Of a stretch of DNA of 63,431 nucleotides, positions 1 through 7,794 are shown in pieces (the stretch's first letter is position 1; each line of letters starts with the position of its first letter). The position numbers and the translations under genes were made by a program. The notes beneath the pieces were generated by a model. The model worked only from the letters and a program-made list of their open reading frames with translations, had not been told where the DNA came from and ran no database searches. Source of the stretch: Bacteroidales bacterium. GTDB taxonomy: Bacteria; Bacteroidota; Bacteroidia; Bacteroidales; UBA932. The stretch spans positions 1 to 63,431 of the forward strand of contig JAGCYC010000025.1 in the NCBI GenBank assembly GCA_017961015.1, given 5' to 3'.

Positions 1-504
1 CCGGCCGGGGGAAGACATCCAGGTAGAATTGTGGATGCCCGGTTCCGGCTGTGGCTGGGGCCCAAGGTAAGGATTCTTGATTGTGCCGCCGTTTGTGAAG
101 AAAGTGAGGAGCGTACGCATGCCGTGACGGTCGGCAAGGCTTAGGGTCTGCTCCAGCCTGTCCATGAAACCGTCGGGATCGTTCTGCCACACTATGTCGC
201 ACAGGAAAAGCCTTATTGCATTGAAACCCAGTTCCTCGGCAAGGCCCAGTTCACGGTCTACCACCGCGGCGTCGAAGTATTCCGCGGCCCACATCTCTAC
301 CGGAGTACCGGCGTAGGAAGGGACAAATACACAGCCTACGGGCCAGGGCTGGGCGTCGTACCAATCATTAGCCTTCTGTGCAGTCCAACGCTCTGCAGGG
401 ACAGGTTGGGGTGTCTGCTTCTTTCGTGCGGCTCCCGCCTCAAACGCATTCAACGACACCAGTGCAAAAACTGCAAAACAGATAATAGCCGAAGTTTTTC
501 TCAT
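1..504 (-). CDS. Secreted glycoside hydrolase, GH5-like, 5' part only
   Basis: The first 168 codons of a gene that runs off the left edge. It begins MRKTSAIICFAVFALVSL, a signal peptide ending near an AxA site at about residue 27. The mature part has the look of a (beta/alpha)8 glycosidase of the cellulase (GH5-like) superfamily: a start strand around VGCVFVPSY, then helix and strand (LGFNAIRLFL), then a second strand (RTLLTFF) followed by an N-rich loop. The catalytic glutamates would lie beyond the edge, so family and substrate are inference. A -7 element (TACTTTTG) with a -33 TTTTG sits just upstream. It is separated from the mannan locus by the racemase and protease genes, so it is probably an independent unit. 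Confidence 0.7.
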   Translation of the reverse strand, partial: MRKTSAIICFAVFALVSLNAFEAGAARKKQTPQPVPAERWTAQKANDWYDAQPWPVGCVFVPSYAGTPVEMWAAEYFDAAVVDRELGLAEELGFNAIRLFLCDIVWQNDPDGFMDRLEQTLSLADRHGMRTLLTFFTNGGTIKNPYLGPQPQPEPGIHNSTWMSSPGR

Positions 505-521
505 GTCTTTCTTTTTTTCTC

Positions 522-555
522 CAAAAGTACTTGAACTGCCGGCAAATGAACAAAA
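522..555 (-). promoter_or_regulatory. Promoter of the left-edge glycoside hydrolase
   Basis: On the minus strand a -7 element TACTTTTG (522-529) is preceded by a -33 TTTTG (551-555) with 21 bp between them, the usual Bacteroidetes spacing. The start codon lies at 504, giving a leader of roughly 12-14 nt. Confidence 0.6.
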
Positions 556-622
556 GAGAATTGTCATAATCTGCCACTTTTTTTGCATCCTCAAGCAGGA
601 GAGGTTAAAAGGCCCGGAAACA

Positions 623-864
623 GCGGGGGCAAAAAGGGCCTCCAGTGCCCCCGACGGGCCAAAAAATCGCGCGGCGGGGGCAAAAACGGGCCTCTGTGCC
701 CCCGACGGGCCAAAAAATCACGCGGCGGGGGCAAAAACGGGTCTCTGTGCCCCCGACAGACCAAAAAATCGCACGGCGGGGGCAAAAACGGGCCTCTGTG
801 CCCCCGACAAGCCAAAAAATCACGCGGCGGGGGCAAAAACGGGCCTCTGTGCCCCCGATACGGA
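623..864. repeat. 51-bp tandem repeat, four full copies
   Basis: The unit begins with CCCCCGACGGGCC and recurs at 648, 699, 750 and 801, with a partial fifth start at 852 and a degenerate copy before 648. Each unit contains an A6 tract and the block GGGGGCAAAAACGG. Because 51 is a multiple of three, several reading frames stay open through it on both strands, but none has a plausible protein. The same GGGGGCAAAAACGG core with similar flanks reappears once near 63040, so the unit belongs to a dispersed family. Confidence 0.9.
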
Positions 865-1083
865 GGCGAATCCTGTGCGTTGGCTTGCCTGGCGGTAGGG
901 ATTGGGGCTTCGCCCGGCGTAGCCGCCCATGGCTTCGTGAATGGGAGGGGCCCACAGGCACTTGGAGGCCCGGAGGAAGCTTGCTTCCGGAGGGACGACA
1001 AGAGACGATGGGAGGGATAGCCCCGAAGGGGCGTACCGGGGCGAAGCCCCAATTCCTACCGCCTGGTGGGTGAAGGATTCGCC
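865..1083. mobile_element. MITE-like element, long copy
   Basis: A 219-bp non-coding segment with perfect 9-bp terminal inverted repeats, GGCGAATCC at 865-873 and GGATTCGCC at 1075-1083. Inside is a second inverted repeat of 25 bp with one mismatch (891-915 against 1039-1063), plus small hairpins near 985 and 1020. The first 25 bp match 63222-63246 at 22 positions and the right end matches the right end of that element, so two copies of different length exist in this window. No transposase is present; mobility is inference. Confidence 0.55.
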
Positions 1084-1137
1084 GCTGAACGTGGAGCGCG
1101 GAACTCCGCACGCCACAGAAGCCAGGGACTGCCAGCC

Positions 1138-1821
1138 CTACCGCCGGTTATCGGCCATTGAGATGTAGTAAAGTAGGGTGGCCAGGGAGCCAAGGGCGGC
1201 TATCACGTAGGTGTAGGCGGCCCATTTGAGGGCGTCCTGGGCCATAGGGCGGGACTCGTAGTTTACCACGCCGGCGCTTTCCAGCCATTTTACGGCACGG
1301 GCGCTGGCGTTAATCTCTACCGGCAGCGTCACAAAAGAGAAGAAGGTAGTTAGGGCGAAAAGGCCGATACCCACCCACAGCAGCTGCGGGAAGATATTCA
1401 CCATCAGGACTCCGGCAAGCAGCACCCACGAGACGATATTGTTGGCGAAGGACACCACGGGCACAAGGGCCGAGCGGAGGCGCAGCGGAGCGTAGCCGGT
1501 GGCGTGCTGCACCACGTGCCCGCATTCGTGGGCGGCCACGGCGGCTGCCGACACATTGCGGCCGTAATAGACGTCGTGGCTAAGGTTTACCGTACGGGTG
1601 GAGGGGTTGTAGTGGTCCGTTAGAGTGCCGTCTATGCTCACTATCTGCACGTCCGTAATGCCGTGAGACTGAAGCATAAGGCGGGCGACATCGGCCCCGC
1701 TAAGCCCCAGCCCGATCTTTTCGTACTTGCGGAAACGCCTGGTGAGCATATTCTGCACCAGCATACTCAGGAGCATCACCGCAAGCATCAGAATCCATAT
1801 CAAAGAAGTTGGCAGTACCAT
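1138..1821 (-). CDS. YugP-family membrane zinc metallopeptidase
   Basis: A 227-residue protein with the zinc-protease motif HECGHVVQH at about residues 98-106, an N-terminal membrane segment (residues 2-20) and hydrophobic segments after the motif (about 120-165) and near the C-terminus. This arrangement and length are typical of the YugP/DUF230 neutral zinc metallopeptidases, which are integral membrane proteins of unknown physiological substrate. It is divergent from alr; a -7 element TATGTTTG lies 22 bp upstream of the ATG. No operon partner is seen downstream, where the MITE-like element begins. Family assignment is firm, the role is not known. Confidence 0.85.
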   Translation of the reverse strand: MVLPTSLIWILMLAVMLLSMLVQNMLTRRFRKYEKIGLGLSGADVARLMLQSHGITDVQIVSIDGTLTDHYNPSTRTVNLSHDVYYGRNVSAAAVAAHECGHVVQHATGYAPLRLRSALVPVVSFANNIVSWVLLAGVLMVNIFPQLLWVGIGLFALTTFFSFVTLPVEINASARAVKWLESAGVVNYESRPMAQDALKWAAYTYVIAALGSLATLLYYISMADNRR

Positions 1822-1843
1822 TTTGTTTTTAGTTTAAGCAGTA

Positions 1844-1881
1844 CAAACATACGCAAAAATTCCCGATTTTCCGTATCTTTG
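1844..1881. promoter_or_regulatory. Divergent promoters of the YugP protease and alr
   Basis: Minus-strand -7 TATGTTTG is at 1844-1851 and plus-strand -7 TATCTTTG is at 1874-1881. The two elements are only about 22 bp apart, so polymerases on the two promoters should exclude each other. The alr start codon follows its -7 element by 9 nt, which predicts an almost leaderless mRNA. Confidence 0.6.
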
Positions 1882-1890
1882 CAATCTGTA

Positions 1891-3015
1891 ATGGCAGAAG
1901 TGAAGCACATACACGGCGCAGACGAAGATTTTTCGCGGCTCGAGCTCAATCTGGGAGCCACCGTGGAGAACTATCGGCATTTCCGCGCCCTGCTGGATCC
2001 AAGGACTAAGCTCCTGGTGCTGGTAAAGGCCAATGCCTACGGCCACGGAGCCGTGGAATTCGCCGCAATGATGCAGCGCGCCGGGGCCGATTACCTCGCG
2101 GTCGCCTACCCCGTGGAGGGAATGGAACTGCGTAAAAACGGCATTTCCCTGCCCATACTCGTGCTCACCGCCGGAACCGACTTCTACCGCGAAATCATCG
2201 CCGGCCGGATGGAACCCAGCATCCCCAACCTGGACTCGCTCAAAGCCTTCATCCAGATACTGGACGAAAACGGGCTCAAAGACTACCCCATCCATATAAA
2301 ACTGGATACCGGAATGCACCGCCTGGGCTTTATGGAAAGCGAGATTCCGGAGCTGCTGGATCTTCTGAAAGTGAGCCCCCAGGTAAAGGTGAAAGGAGTT
2401 TTCTCCCACCTTTGCGTGGCTGAGGATCCCTCACAGGATGCCTTCACCCTTTCCCAGATAGAGCTTTTCACCCGGATGTACGGGACCATCGCCGATGCCG
2501 TCGGATACAGGCCCCTGAGGCATATCCTGAATTCGGCCGGAATAGAACGCTTCCCCCAGTACCAGTTTGATATGGTAAGACTGGGCATCGGCATCTACGG
2601 AGTATCGGCCCTTCCGGACGTAAAATTGGCGACGGTAGCTTCCCTCAAGTGCAAAATCCTGCAGATCAAGCATCTGGGTGAAGGTGAAACCATAGGCTAC
2701 GGCCGATGGGGACACGCCGGAAAGGATACCGTCATAGCCACCATCCCCCTCGGTTATGCCGATGGGATAGACCGCCACCTTGGCCGGGGTGCAGCCTCCT
2801 TCTCCCTGAACGGCCACAGAGTCCCCACCATAGGCAATATCTGTATGGATATGTGTATGCTGGACATAAGCGGAGTCCCCGCCCGGGTCGGCGACACCGT
2901 AACCATCTTCGGCGACGACCCTTCAGTATGCGAAATCGCCGGGATCCTGGATACCATCCCTTACGAGATAATGGCCTCCATCCCCCGGCGGATCGAACGC
3001 GTCGTTATTCGTTAA
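1891..3015 (+). CDS. alr: Alanine racemase
   Basis: A PLP-dependent alanine racemase that supplies D-alanine for peptidoglycan. The protein has 374 residues from the ATG at 1891. The PLP-binding lysine is K46 in the strand-loop LVKANAYGHG, and the second catalytic base is the tyrosine in PLGYADG in the C-terminal beta domain. I chose this start because the frame is open upstream to 1663 but the extension is antisense to the protease gene and crosses the -7 element at 1874-1881. The length fits the family. The gene converges with the last gene of the mannan locus and their stop codons overlap by 4 bp, leaving no room for a terminator. Confidence 0.95.
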   Translation: MAEVKHIHGADEDFSRLELNLGATVENYRHFRALLDPRTKLLVLVKANAYGHGAVEFAAMMQRAGADYLAVAYPVEGMELRKNGISLPILVLTAGTDFYREIIAGRMEPSIPNLDSLKAFIQILDENGLKDYPIHIKLDTGMHRLGFMESEIPELLDLLKVSPQVKVKGVFSHLCVAEDPSQDAFTLSQIELFTRMYGTIADAVGYRPLRHILNSAGIERFPQYQFDMVRLGIGIYGVSALPDVKLATVASLKCKILQIKHLGEGETIGYGRWGHAGKDTVIATIPLGYADGIDRHLGRGAASFSLNGHRVPTIGNICMDMCMLDISGVPARVGDTVTIFGDDPSVCEIAGILDTIPYEIMASIPRRIERVVIR

Positions 3016-4208
3016 TTCCCTGCCAGAACCAGCCTTGAAACGCCCTCCAGCAGCGATGCGCCGCTGGCCTGTGCTCCCATTGAAGCCGTCTCGGCGGGAT
3101 TGTGCAGATCGCCCCAGTAGTAAGATGCATACATCCTGGGATAGGAGTTCTTGTCCAGGTTCCGGTTCAGGACCGTAGCGCAGTACATCAGTTTCTCGCG
3201 AACCGTTGTTGCGGCGTGAGCCGGAGCGTCCTTGTCCAGCACGAAATTCACCGCATAGGGAATAAGTACAGCCTTGAAGATACTCTGGTCCATATTGGTA
3301 CCCTCGTGACGGGGAATTCCGTTATGGGTGCAGGCGCTGCCCGTGAAGGCATAGCGTATCACCTGGGCGGCCTTGTCCATATAGGCGGTTTCACCGGTAA
3401 TGTGGTACAGGATGCGGCAAGCCTCGCCGAAAGTGCCCTGGGTGTAGGTAAGGGCAGGATTTTCCACCCTGTCGGCATCGGGCATATTGGCTATGTTGTA
3501 GGCGTAGAGCGTCTTGGCGTTGTCCAGGTACGAGGCGGTGCCGTACTTCTGGTACAGGCGGGCCGCAAGCAGGCAGGACGGAGCGTTGGTGCAGGCATTC
3601 AGGTTGTTCTGGTCCTCGGCGTGATTGGTCCAGGGAAGGCCGATACCCTTGGCGGAATTAACCCTGCGGGGCCAGATGTAACGGTCGTAGACCTCCTTGG
3701 CGGTATCGGCATATTTGGAGTCGCCCGTAACTTCCGAAATATTCATCAGGGTGAGCCCTATCCAGGCCATATCGTCGGTCCAGTCGTTGAAAAAGCCACC
3801 GTAGCTGCCCTCTCCGCGATGCGATTTGTTGTAGTTGTTGGCGTAGTTGCGATACCATTTATCGGCATAATCCAGATAGAGGGCACTGCGGTTGGGATCG
3901 CTTTCCTTCACACGCACGGCGCAGTACAGCAGCACGTCCAGGGCGTGGGCCTGCTGCCAGTACAGGTTGCCGGAATTATGGTCCTGGTCGTTCGGAGTAC
4001 CCCAGAAGGTTCCGGTGGTCTTGTCCAGGAAATTGTAAACCAGGGCGTTGGTGAGGGAATCGGCAAGGGCGGGAATGGCCTCGGGCGATATTACCACGGC
4101 CGATGAACGCCCGCCGTTTCCGCGGGAGGCGGTCATTTTCTCCTTCCCGTCGGAGCAGGAGCAGGAGATGGCTGCCGCAAGGGCAAGGAAAAGCACTATC
4201 CTCTTCAT
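3012..4208 (-). CDS. GH76 alpha-1,6-mannanase lipoprotein (last gene of locus)
   Basis: A 398-residue surface or periplasmic lipoprotein with a short signal and lipobox around ISCSC (C16). The fold is the (alpha/alpha)6 barrel of family GH76, endo-acting on alpha-1,6-linked mannan. The paired catalytic aspartates are visible as D145-D146 in WTDDMAWIGL. It lies 4 bp downstream of the GH92 gene and is the last of seven co-directional genes. Together with the second GH76 enzyme (6565-7788) and GH92 it suggests attack on the alpha-1,6 backbone of fungal or other alpha-mannan after removal of branches. Family firm, exact linkage inferred. Confidence 0.9.
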   Translation of the reverse strand: MKRIVLFLALAAAISCSCSDGKEKMTASRGNGGRSSAVVISPEAIPALADSLTNALVYNFLDKTTGTFWGTPNDQDHNSGNLYWQQAHALDVLLYCAVRVKESDPNRSALYLDYADKWYRNYANNYNKSHRGEGSYGGFFNDWTDDMAWIGLTLMNISEVTGDSKYADTAKEVYDRYIWPRRVNSAKGIGLPWTNHAEDQNNLNACTNAPSCLLAARLYQKYGTASYLDNAKTLYAYNIANMPDADRVENPALTYTQGTFGEACRILYHITGETAYMDKAAQVIRYAFTGSACTHNGIPRHEGTNMDQSIFKAVLIPYAVNFVLDKDAPAHAATTVREKLMYCATVLNRNLDKNSYPRMYASYYWGDLHNPAETASMGAQASGASLLEGVSRLVLAGN

Positions 4209-4212
4209 GGAT

Positions 4213-6561
4213 CTATCGGCTTACGGGAGGAACGGAACCGTCCCAGCAGGAAGAGGGCTCGACGCCCATTTCCAGTTCCAGGACTCCGCCGTCGAACACC
4301 TGGCTGCGGTACAGCCAGTTCCTGTCCAAAGGCTTGCCGTTGAAGCGGGCACCCTGTACATAATAGGCTTCGGGACCGTTCCCGCGGGTCTTTATTACAA
4401 AACTCTTTCCGCGGGCGTTCATAGGACTCAGATGCACGGTTATCTTGTCGAAAGCCGGACTGCCCAGCTGGAAGGTAGGCTCGGAAGGAGCGCCTCCCTG
4501 TACGTCGAACAGGCCCATCGTGCTCATTACATACCAGGCGCCAAGCTGGCCCTGGTCCTCGTCCTGGCCATAGCCGTAGCCGTGCTCACCGTCAGTGCCG
4601 TAGAACTCGTCGCAGATAAGGCGCACCCATTTCTGGCTCAGGTCCGGCCTGCCGGAGAAGTTGAAGAGCCAGGGCTCGTGCAGACAGGGCTGATTGCCGT
4701 GGTTGTAGGGACTGTTCAGGCCGGAGAAAGCGTAGGCCACCTTTCCACCGCCGAAGATGCTCTTGCGCGCCTCGGTGAAAATACCGTCCAGACGCTCGTT
4801 GAATACATCCTTTCCAAGGCGGGTGATGAGGGAGTCGGGGTTCTGAGGAACAAAGAATGTGTACTGGACGGCATTCCCTTCCTGGAAACCGCGCCAGGAC
4901 TCAAGCGGGTCGAAAGGCTCGATGAATTCGCCTGAGCTTACGCGGGGACGGACAAGTTTGAGCTCGTCGTCAAAGAGGCGGGCCCAGCCATCGGAAAGGT
5001 CCATAAGGCGGTGATAATCCTCCTCATAGCCCAGCTGTTTTGCAAGCTGGGCAGTGGCATAGGCGCTGAATCCGTACTCAAGCGTATGTGACACCGAGAA
5101 AGTGGCGCCGCCGCTGTGGGCCACGAAACCCGGATCGGACACATAGGGCACATAACCCCTGGTGACAAACTGCTGCACGTCCATCTTTCCGGCACCCTCG
5201 ATGCGTCCTTCCCACTCCAGATTGTCCTTTCTGGCAGCCTTGTACATAAGCTCCAGGTTGTAGTTGCGGATTCCGCTGTTGTAGGCTCCCGCAAAGGCTA
5301 TGGGCACCATATTGGTACCTACGCCGGACACATATTTGCTGCAGGCGATTCCGTCACCCAGCCAGCCGGCATCCTTGAAGACGAGGAGCTGGGAAGCCAC
5401 CCAGTCGTTGTAATACTCCGGATAGGCCAGGGCCCAGAGCTGGGTAAGGTTCCAGTAACCGCCCCAGATGGCGTCGGTATTGTAGTGATTGTGAACGGGA
5501 CGGCCCGAAGCGTCCAGCTTGATGTAGCCCACCGATCCGTCGTTGCGGGGATAGGCCCCGTTAACGTCGCTGGCAAGGCCGCGGCCAAGAAGGGCGTGCC
5601 AGAGGCCGGTGTAGAACTTGATGCGGCTTTCGGGGCTTCCTCCCTTGACCTCGATGCGTCCCAGAGCGTCTTCCCAGGCCTTTGCAGCCTTACGGCGCGC
5701 TCCTTCAAAGTTCAGCGAGGCGGCTTCGGCCTCAAGGTTCTTGCGGGCATTCTCAACCGAAGTATAGGACAGGCCGATCTTGATCTCCAGCCCGCGGGAT
5801 GAGCCGTAATCCAGGCAGAGAACCGCGCCGGGGCCCGATACCGAGTTGCCCTGCACAGTTTCACCTCCCACGTGGAAGGCCGAGCAGCCCTCCGGCCGGG
5901 CCGACAGGATTCCGTAGAAATACATCGACACGGTCGCTCCCGCCTGATACTTCTTCACGTACTCCGGTTCGGTTACGATATAACCCTGGATTACGTTTCC
6001 GTCAAGGCTGGCTCGGGCGTCGCGGACGGCGCCGCTCTCACCTTCCCTGGTACCAACGTTCACAAGGATATGGGCCGGCGCTTTTCCGTCAAAGCTGAAA
6101 CGCAGGAAGCCCACCCTTTCGGTGGCCGTCAGTTCGGTCTTTACCCCGTAGTCTTTGAGGACTACGCTGTAATATCCGGGACGGGCAGTCTCGGTTTCTT
6201 TGTCAAAACGGGACCGCCATCCACCGTCGGGATCTTCCAGCACGCCGGGGCTGGTAAGGGGTTCGCCAGTGACCGGCATCAGTGCAAGGCCTCCCACCTG
6301 AAACTCGTGGAAGCAGGGGAAACCGTCAATTGAGCCGTGAGTGTCTTCATAGCCCACGGCCTCCCAGCCGGAGGCATTGCCGTATGTACCGTTGGTAGAA
6401 GGGCCCAGCTTGGCCATTCCGAAGGGCACCGCCGCAGGAGTATATACGAACCAGCGGCTGTGCACCGTACCTATGTTCGGGTTTACATAATCCGAATACT
6501 TCTGGGCGCAGCCGGCAAGGGCGATCAAAGCAGCCAGTACGGGAGCAAGGAAGTGTCTCAT
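4213..6561 (-). CDS. GH92 alpha-mannosidase lipoprotein
   Basis: A 782-residue calcium-dependent exo-alpha-mannosidase of family GH92, exported as a lipoprotein (signal to C18, LAGCAQ). The N-terminal beta-sandwich begins with YVNPNIGT, a hallmark start for this family. The catalytic (alpha/alpha)6 domain contains NTDAIWGGYWNL and, near residue 667, DEDQGQLGAWY, the position of the acidic catalytic motif. GH92 enzymes remove alpha-1,2, -1,3 or -1,4 mannosyl branches; which one applies here cannot be told from sequence alone. It sits between the two GH76 genes with gaps of 3-4 bp on each side, so translation is probably coupled. Confidence 0.93.
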   Translation of the reverse strand: MRHFLAPVLAALIALAGCAQKYSDYVNPNIGTVHSRWFVYTPAAVPFGMAKLGPSTNGTYGNASGWEAVGYEDTHGSIDGFPCFHEFQVGGLALMPVTGEPLTSPGVLEDPDGGWRSRFDKETETARPGYYSVVLKDYGVKTELTATERVGFLRFSFDGKAPAHILVNVGTREGESGAVRDARASLDGNVIQGYIVTEPEYVKKYQAGATVSMYFYGILSARPEGCSAFHVGGETVQGNSVSGPGAVLCLDYGSSRGLEIKIGLSYTSVENARKNLEAEAASLNFEGARRKAAKAWEDALGRIEVKGGSPESRIKFYTGLWHALLGRGLASDVNGAYPRNDGSVGYIKLDASGRPVHNHYNTDAIWGGYWNLTQLWALAYPEYYNDWVASQLLVFKDAGWLGDGIACSKYVSGVGTNMVPIAFAGAYNSGIRNYNLELMYKAARKDNLEWEGRIEGAGKMDVQQFVTRGYVPYVSDPGFVAHSGGATFSVSHTLEYGFSAYATAQLAKQLGYEEDYHRLMDLSDGWARLFDDELKLVRPRVSSGEFIEPFDPLESWRGFQEGNAVQYTFFVPQNPDSLITRLGKDVFNERLDGIFTEARKSIFGGGKVAYAFSGLNSPYNHGNQPCLHEPWLFNFSGRPDLSQKWVRLICDEFYGTDGEHGYGYGQDEDQGQLGAWYVMSTMGLFDVQGGAPSEPTFQLGSPAFDKITVHLSPMNARGKSFVIKTRGNGPEAYYVQGARFNGKPLDRNWLYRSQVFDGGVLELEMGVEPSSCWDGSVPPVSR

Positions 6562-6564
6562 CTG

Positions 6565-7788
6565 TTACTTGTGTTCTTTGTTATAAAGTGCAATTACACC
6601 AAAGGATTCCAGTGCGGCATCCTGCATCAGGAGCTGCGAGTCGCGGGAAGCCTCCCGCTTCCTTCCGCTCCAGTCTTCCAGGAAGAGGCCGCTTGGCTGG
6701 CGGGCCGCATCCCAGGCCGAATTGGCGAAAGAGATGAATAGTCTGATGTAAGTATTGCAGGCAGGATACTCGGGTTCCAGCTCTATGTAGGCCTTTATGA
6801 GCTTTATGGTGAACCACGGATCGTTCAGGGGATAAGTCTTGGATACCCCGTTGTGATTGCGGGCAAAGTAGGCCCAGGCACCGGTGGCGGTAGCCTTTGC
6901 CTCGTCCAGGTAATGCTGTTCGCCGGTTATCTTCCACAGTCGGTAGCCGGCTGCAATCATCGCGCCGGAGTTGTAGGTCCACTTGGTGGTATGGATTACC
7001 CCGTCGGCCCCCTTGTCGTTCCAATAGACATTGTCGATGGGATCGCGAAGGTTATTGTAGGTCCAGTTGTACAGGCGCTTTGCGAAAGCCAGGACATTTG
7101 CCTTTTCCGGGTCGGGGCACACGTCGTAGTAGCTCAGCAGGAACCACTGGGCAAAGCTGTTGGCGCAGGCCGGCTTGTTGGAACCATCCTGTGCTTTGGC
7201 CGGATTGTTCTTGAGCTGTTCGCACCACCACAGCCCGCCGTCAAAGACATTGTCCTCGCCCGAAAGCAGGAAATTCACTATCCTTGCGCAGCGGGTAAGG
7301 TAGGCGGCGTCGCCCAGCTGGCGGTAGGCTTCCACCAGGTTCAGGCCCACGATGGAATTGTCGTCGTAATACCTCTCGCCCCAGCCGTTCACGGAGGAGC
7401 TGTATCCCGCCGGATTGGCATTGGAAAGGTACTTCTCGAAATTATCCACCTTGCGCTTGTAGGACACGTCGTAGCCCAGGGCATTCAGGCAGGCCGCTCC
7501 CGAAACCAGGCCGTCGTAGGGCCAGAGATAGGAAGCCGCACCGTCACCGCTGCCCTTCGGAGAATGCTCGTTGTACAGTCCCGCGAGAGAGCCCGTAGTA
7601 ATACCGTAGTAACGGTCTATGGCCTGCATCGTTTCGTAGGCGCGGGAGTGCCAGACCACGTTTTCGGAGTCGCCGCCCGGACGCTGGCCCTTCCCGCCCG
7701 AGATCCCTTCCTTCGAGGAATCGGAACAGGAGCAGGACAGGGCCATCGTCAAAGCGAGAAGACCGCTTATGTAAAGGCGGGTGTTCAT
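6565..7788 (-). CDS. GH76 alpha-1,6-mannanase lipoprotein (first copy)
   Basis: A 407-residue lipoprotein (lipobox near SCSCSD, C19-C21) of glycoside hydrolase family 76. The catalytic aspartate pair is D142-D143 in ERYYDDNSIVGL. It is clearly diverged from the GH76 protein at 3012-4208, with different loops around the active site (YYDDN here, WTDDM there), so the two enzymes probably divide labour, for example surface endo-cleavage and periplasmic trimming. It follows the SusE-like gene by 6 bp and precedes GH92 by 3 bp. Which of the two acts at the cell surface is not visible. Confidence 0.9.
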   Translation of the reverse strand: MNTRLYISGLLALTMALSCSCSDSSKEGISGGKGQRPGGDSENVVWHSRAYETMQAIDRYYGITTGSLAGLYNEHSPKGSGDGAASYLWPYDGLVSGAACLNALGYDVSYKRKVDNFEKYLSNANPAGYSSSVNGWGERYYDDNSIVGLNLVEAYRQLGDAAYLTRCARIVNFLLSGEDNVFDGGLWWCEQLKNNPAKAQDGSNKPACANSFAQWFLLSYYDVCPDPEKANVLAFAKRLYNWTYNNLRDPIDNVYWNDKGADGVIHTTKWTYNSGAMIAAGYRLWKITGEQHYLDEAKATATGAWAYFARNHNGVSKTYPLNDPWFTIKLIKAYIELEPEYPACNTYIRLFISFANSAWDAARQPSGLFLEDWSGRKREASRDSQLLMQDAALESFGVIALYNKEHK

Positions 7789-7794
7789 AGCAGT

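Noticed and set aside
648..851. Regular repeats that could be taken for a CRISPR array
   Set aside because: The units are contiguous with no unique spacers and no cas genes are present.
503..1116. Several open frames of 75-168 codons on both strands
   Set aside because: They arise from the 51-bp repeat, whose period keeps frames open, and from high GC. The peptides are low-complexity and there is no signal or family.
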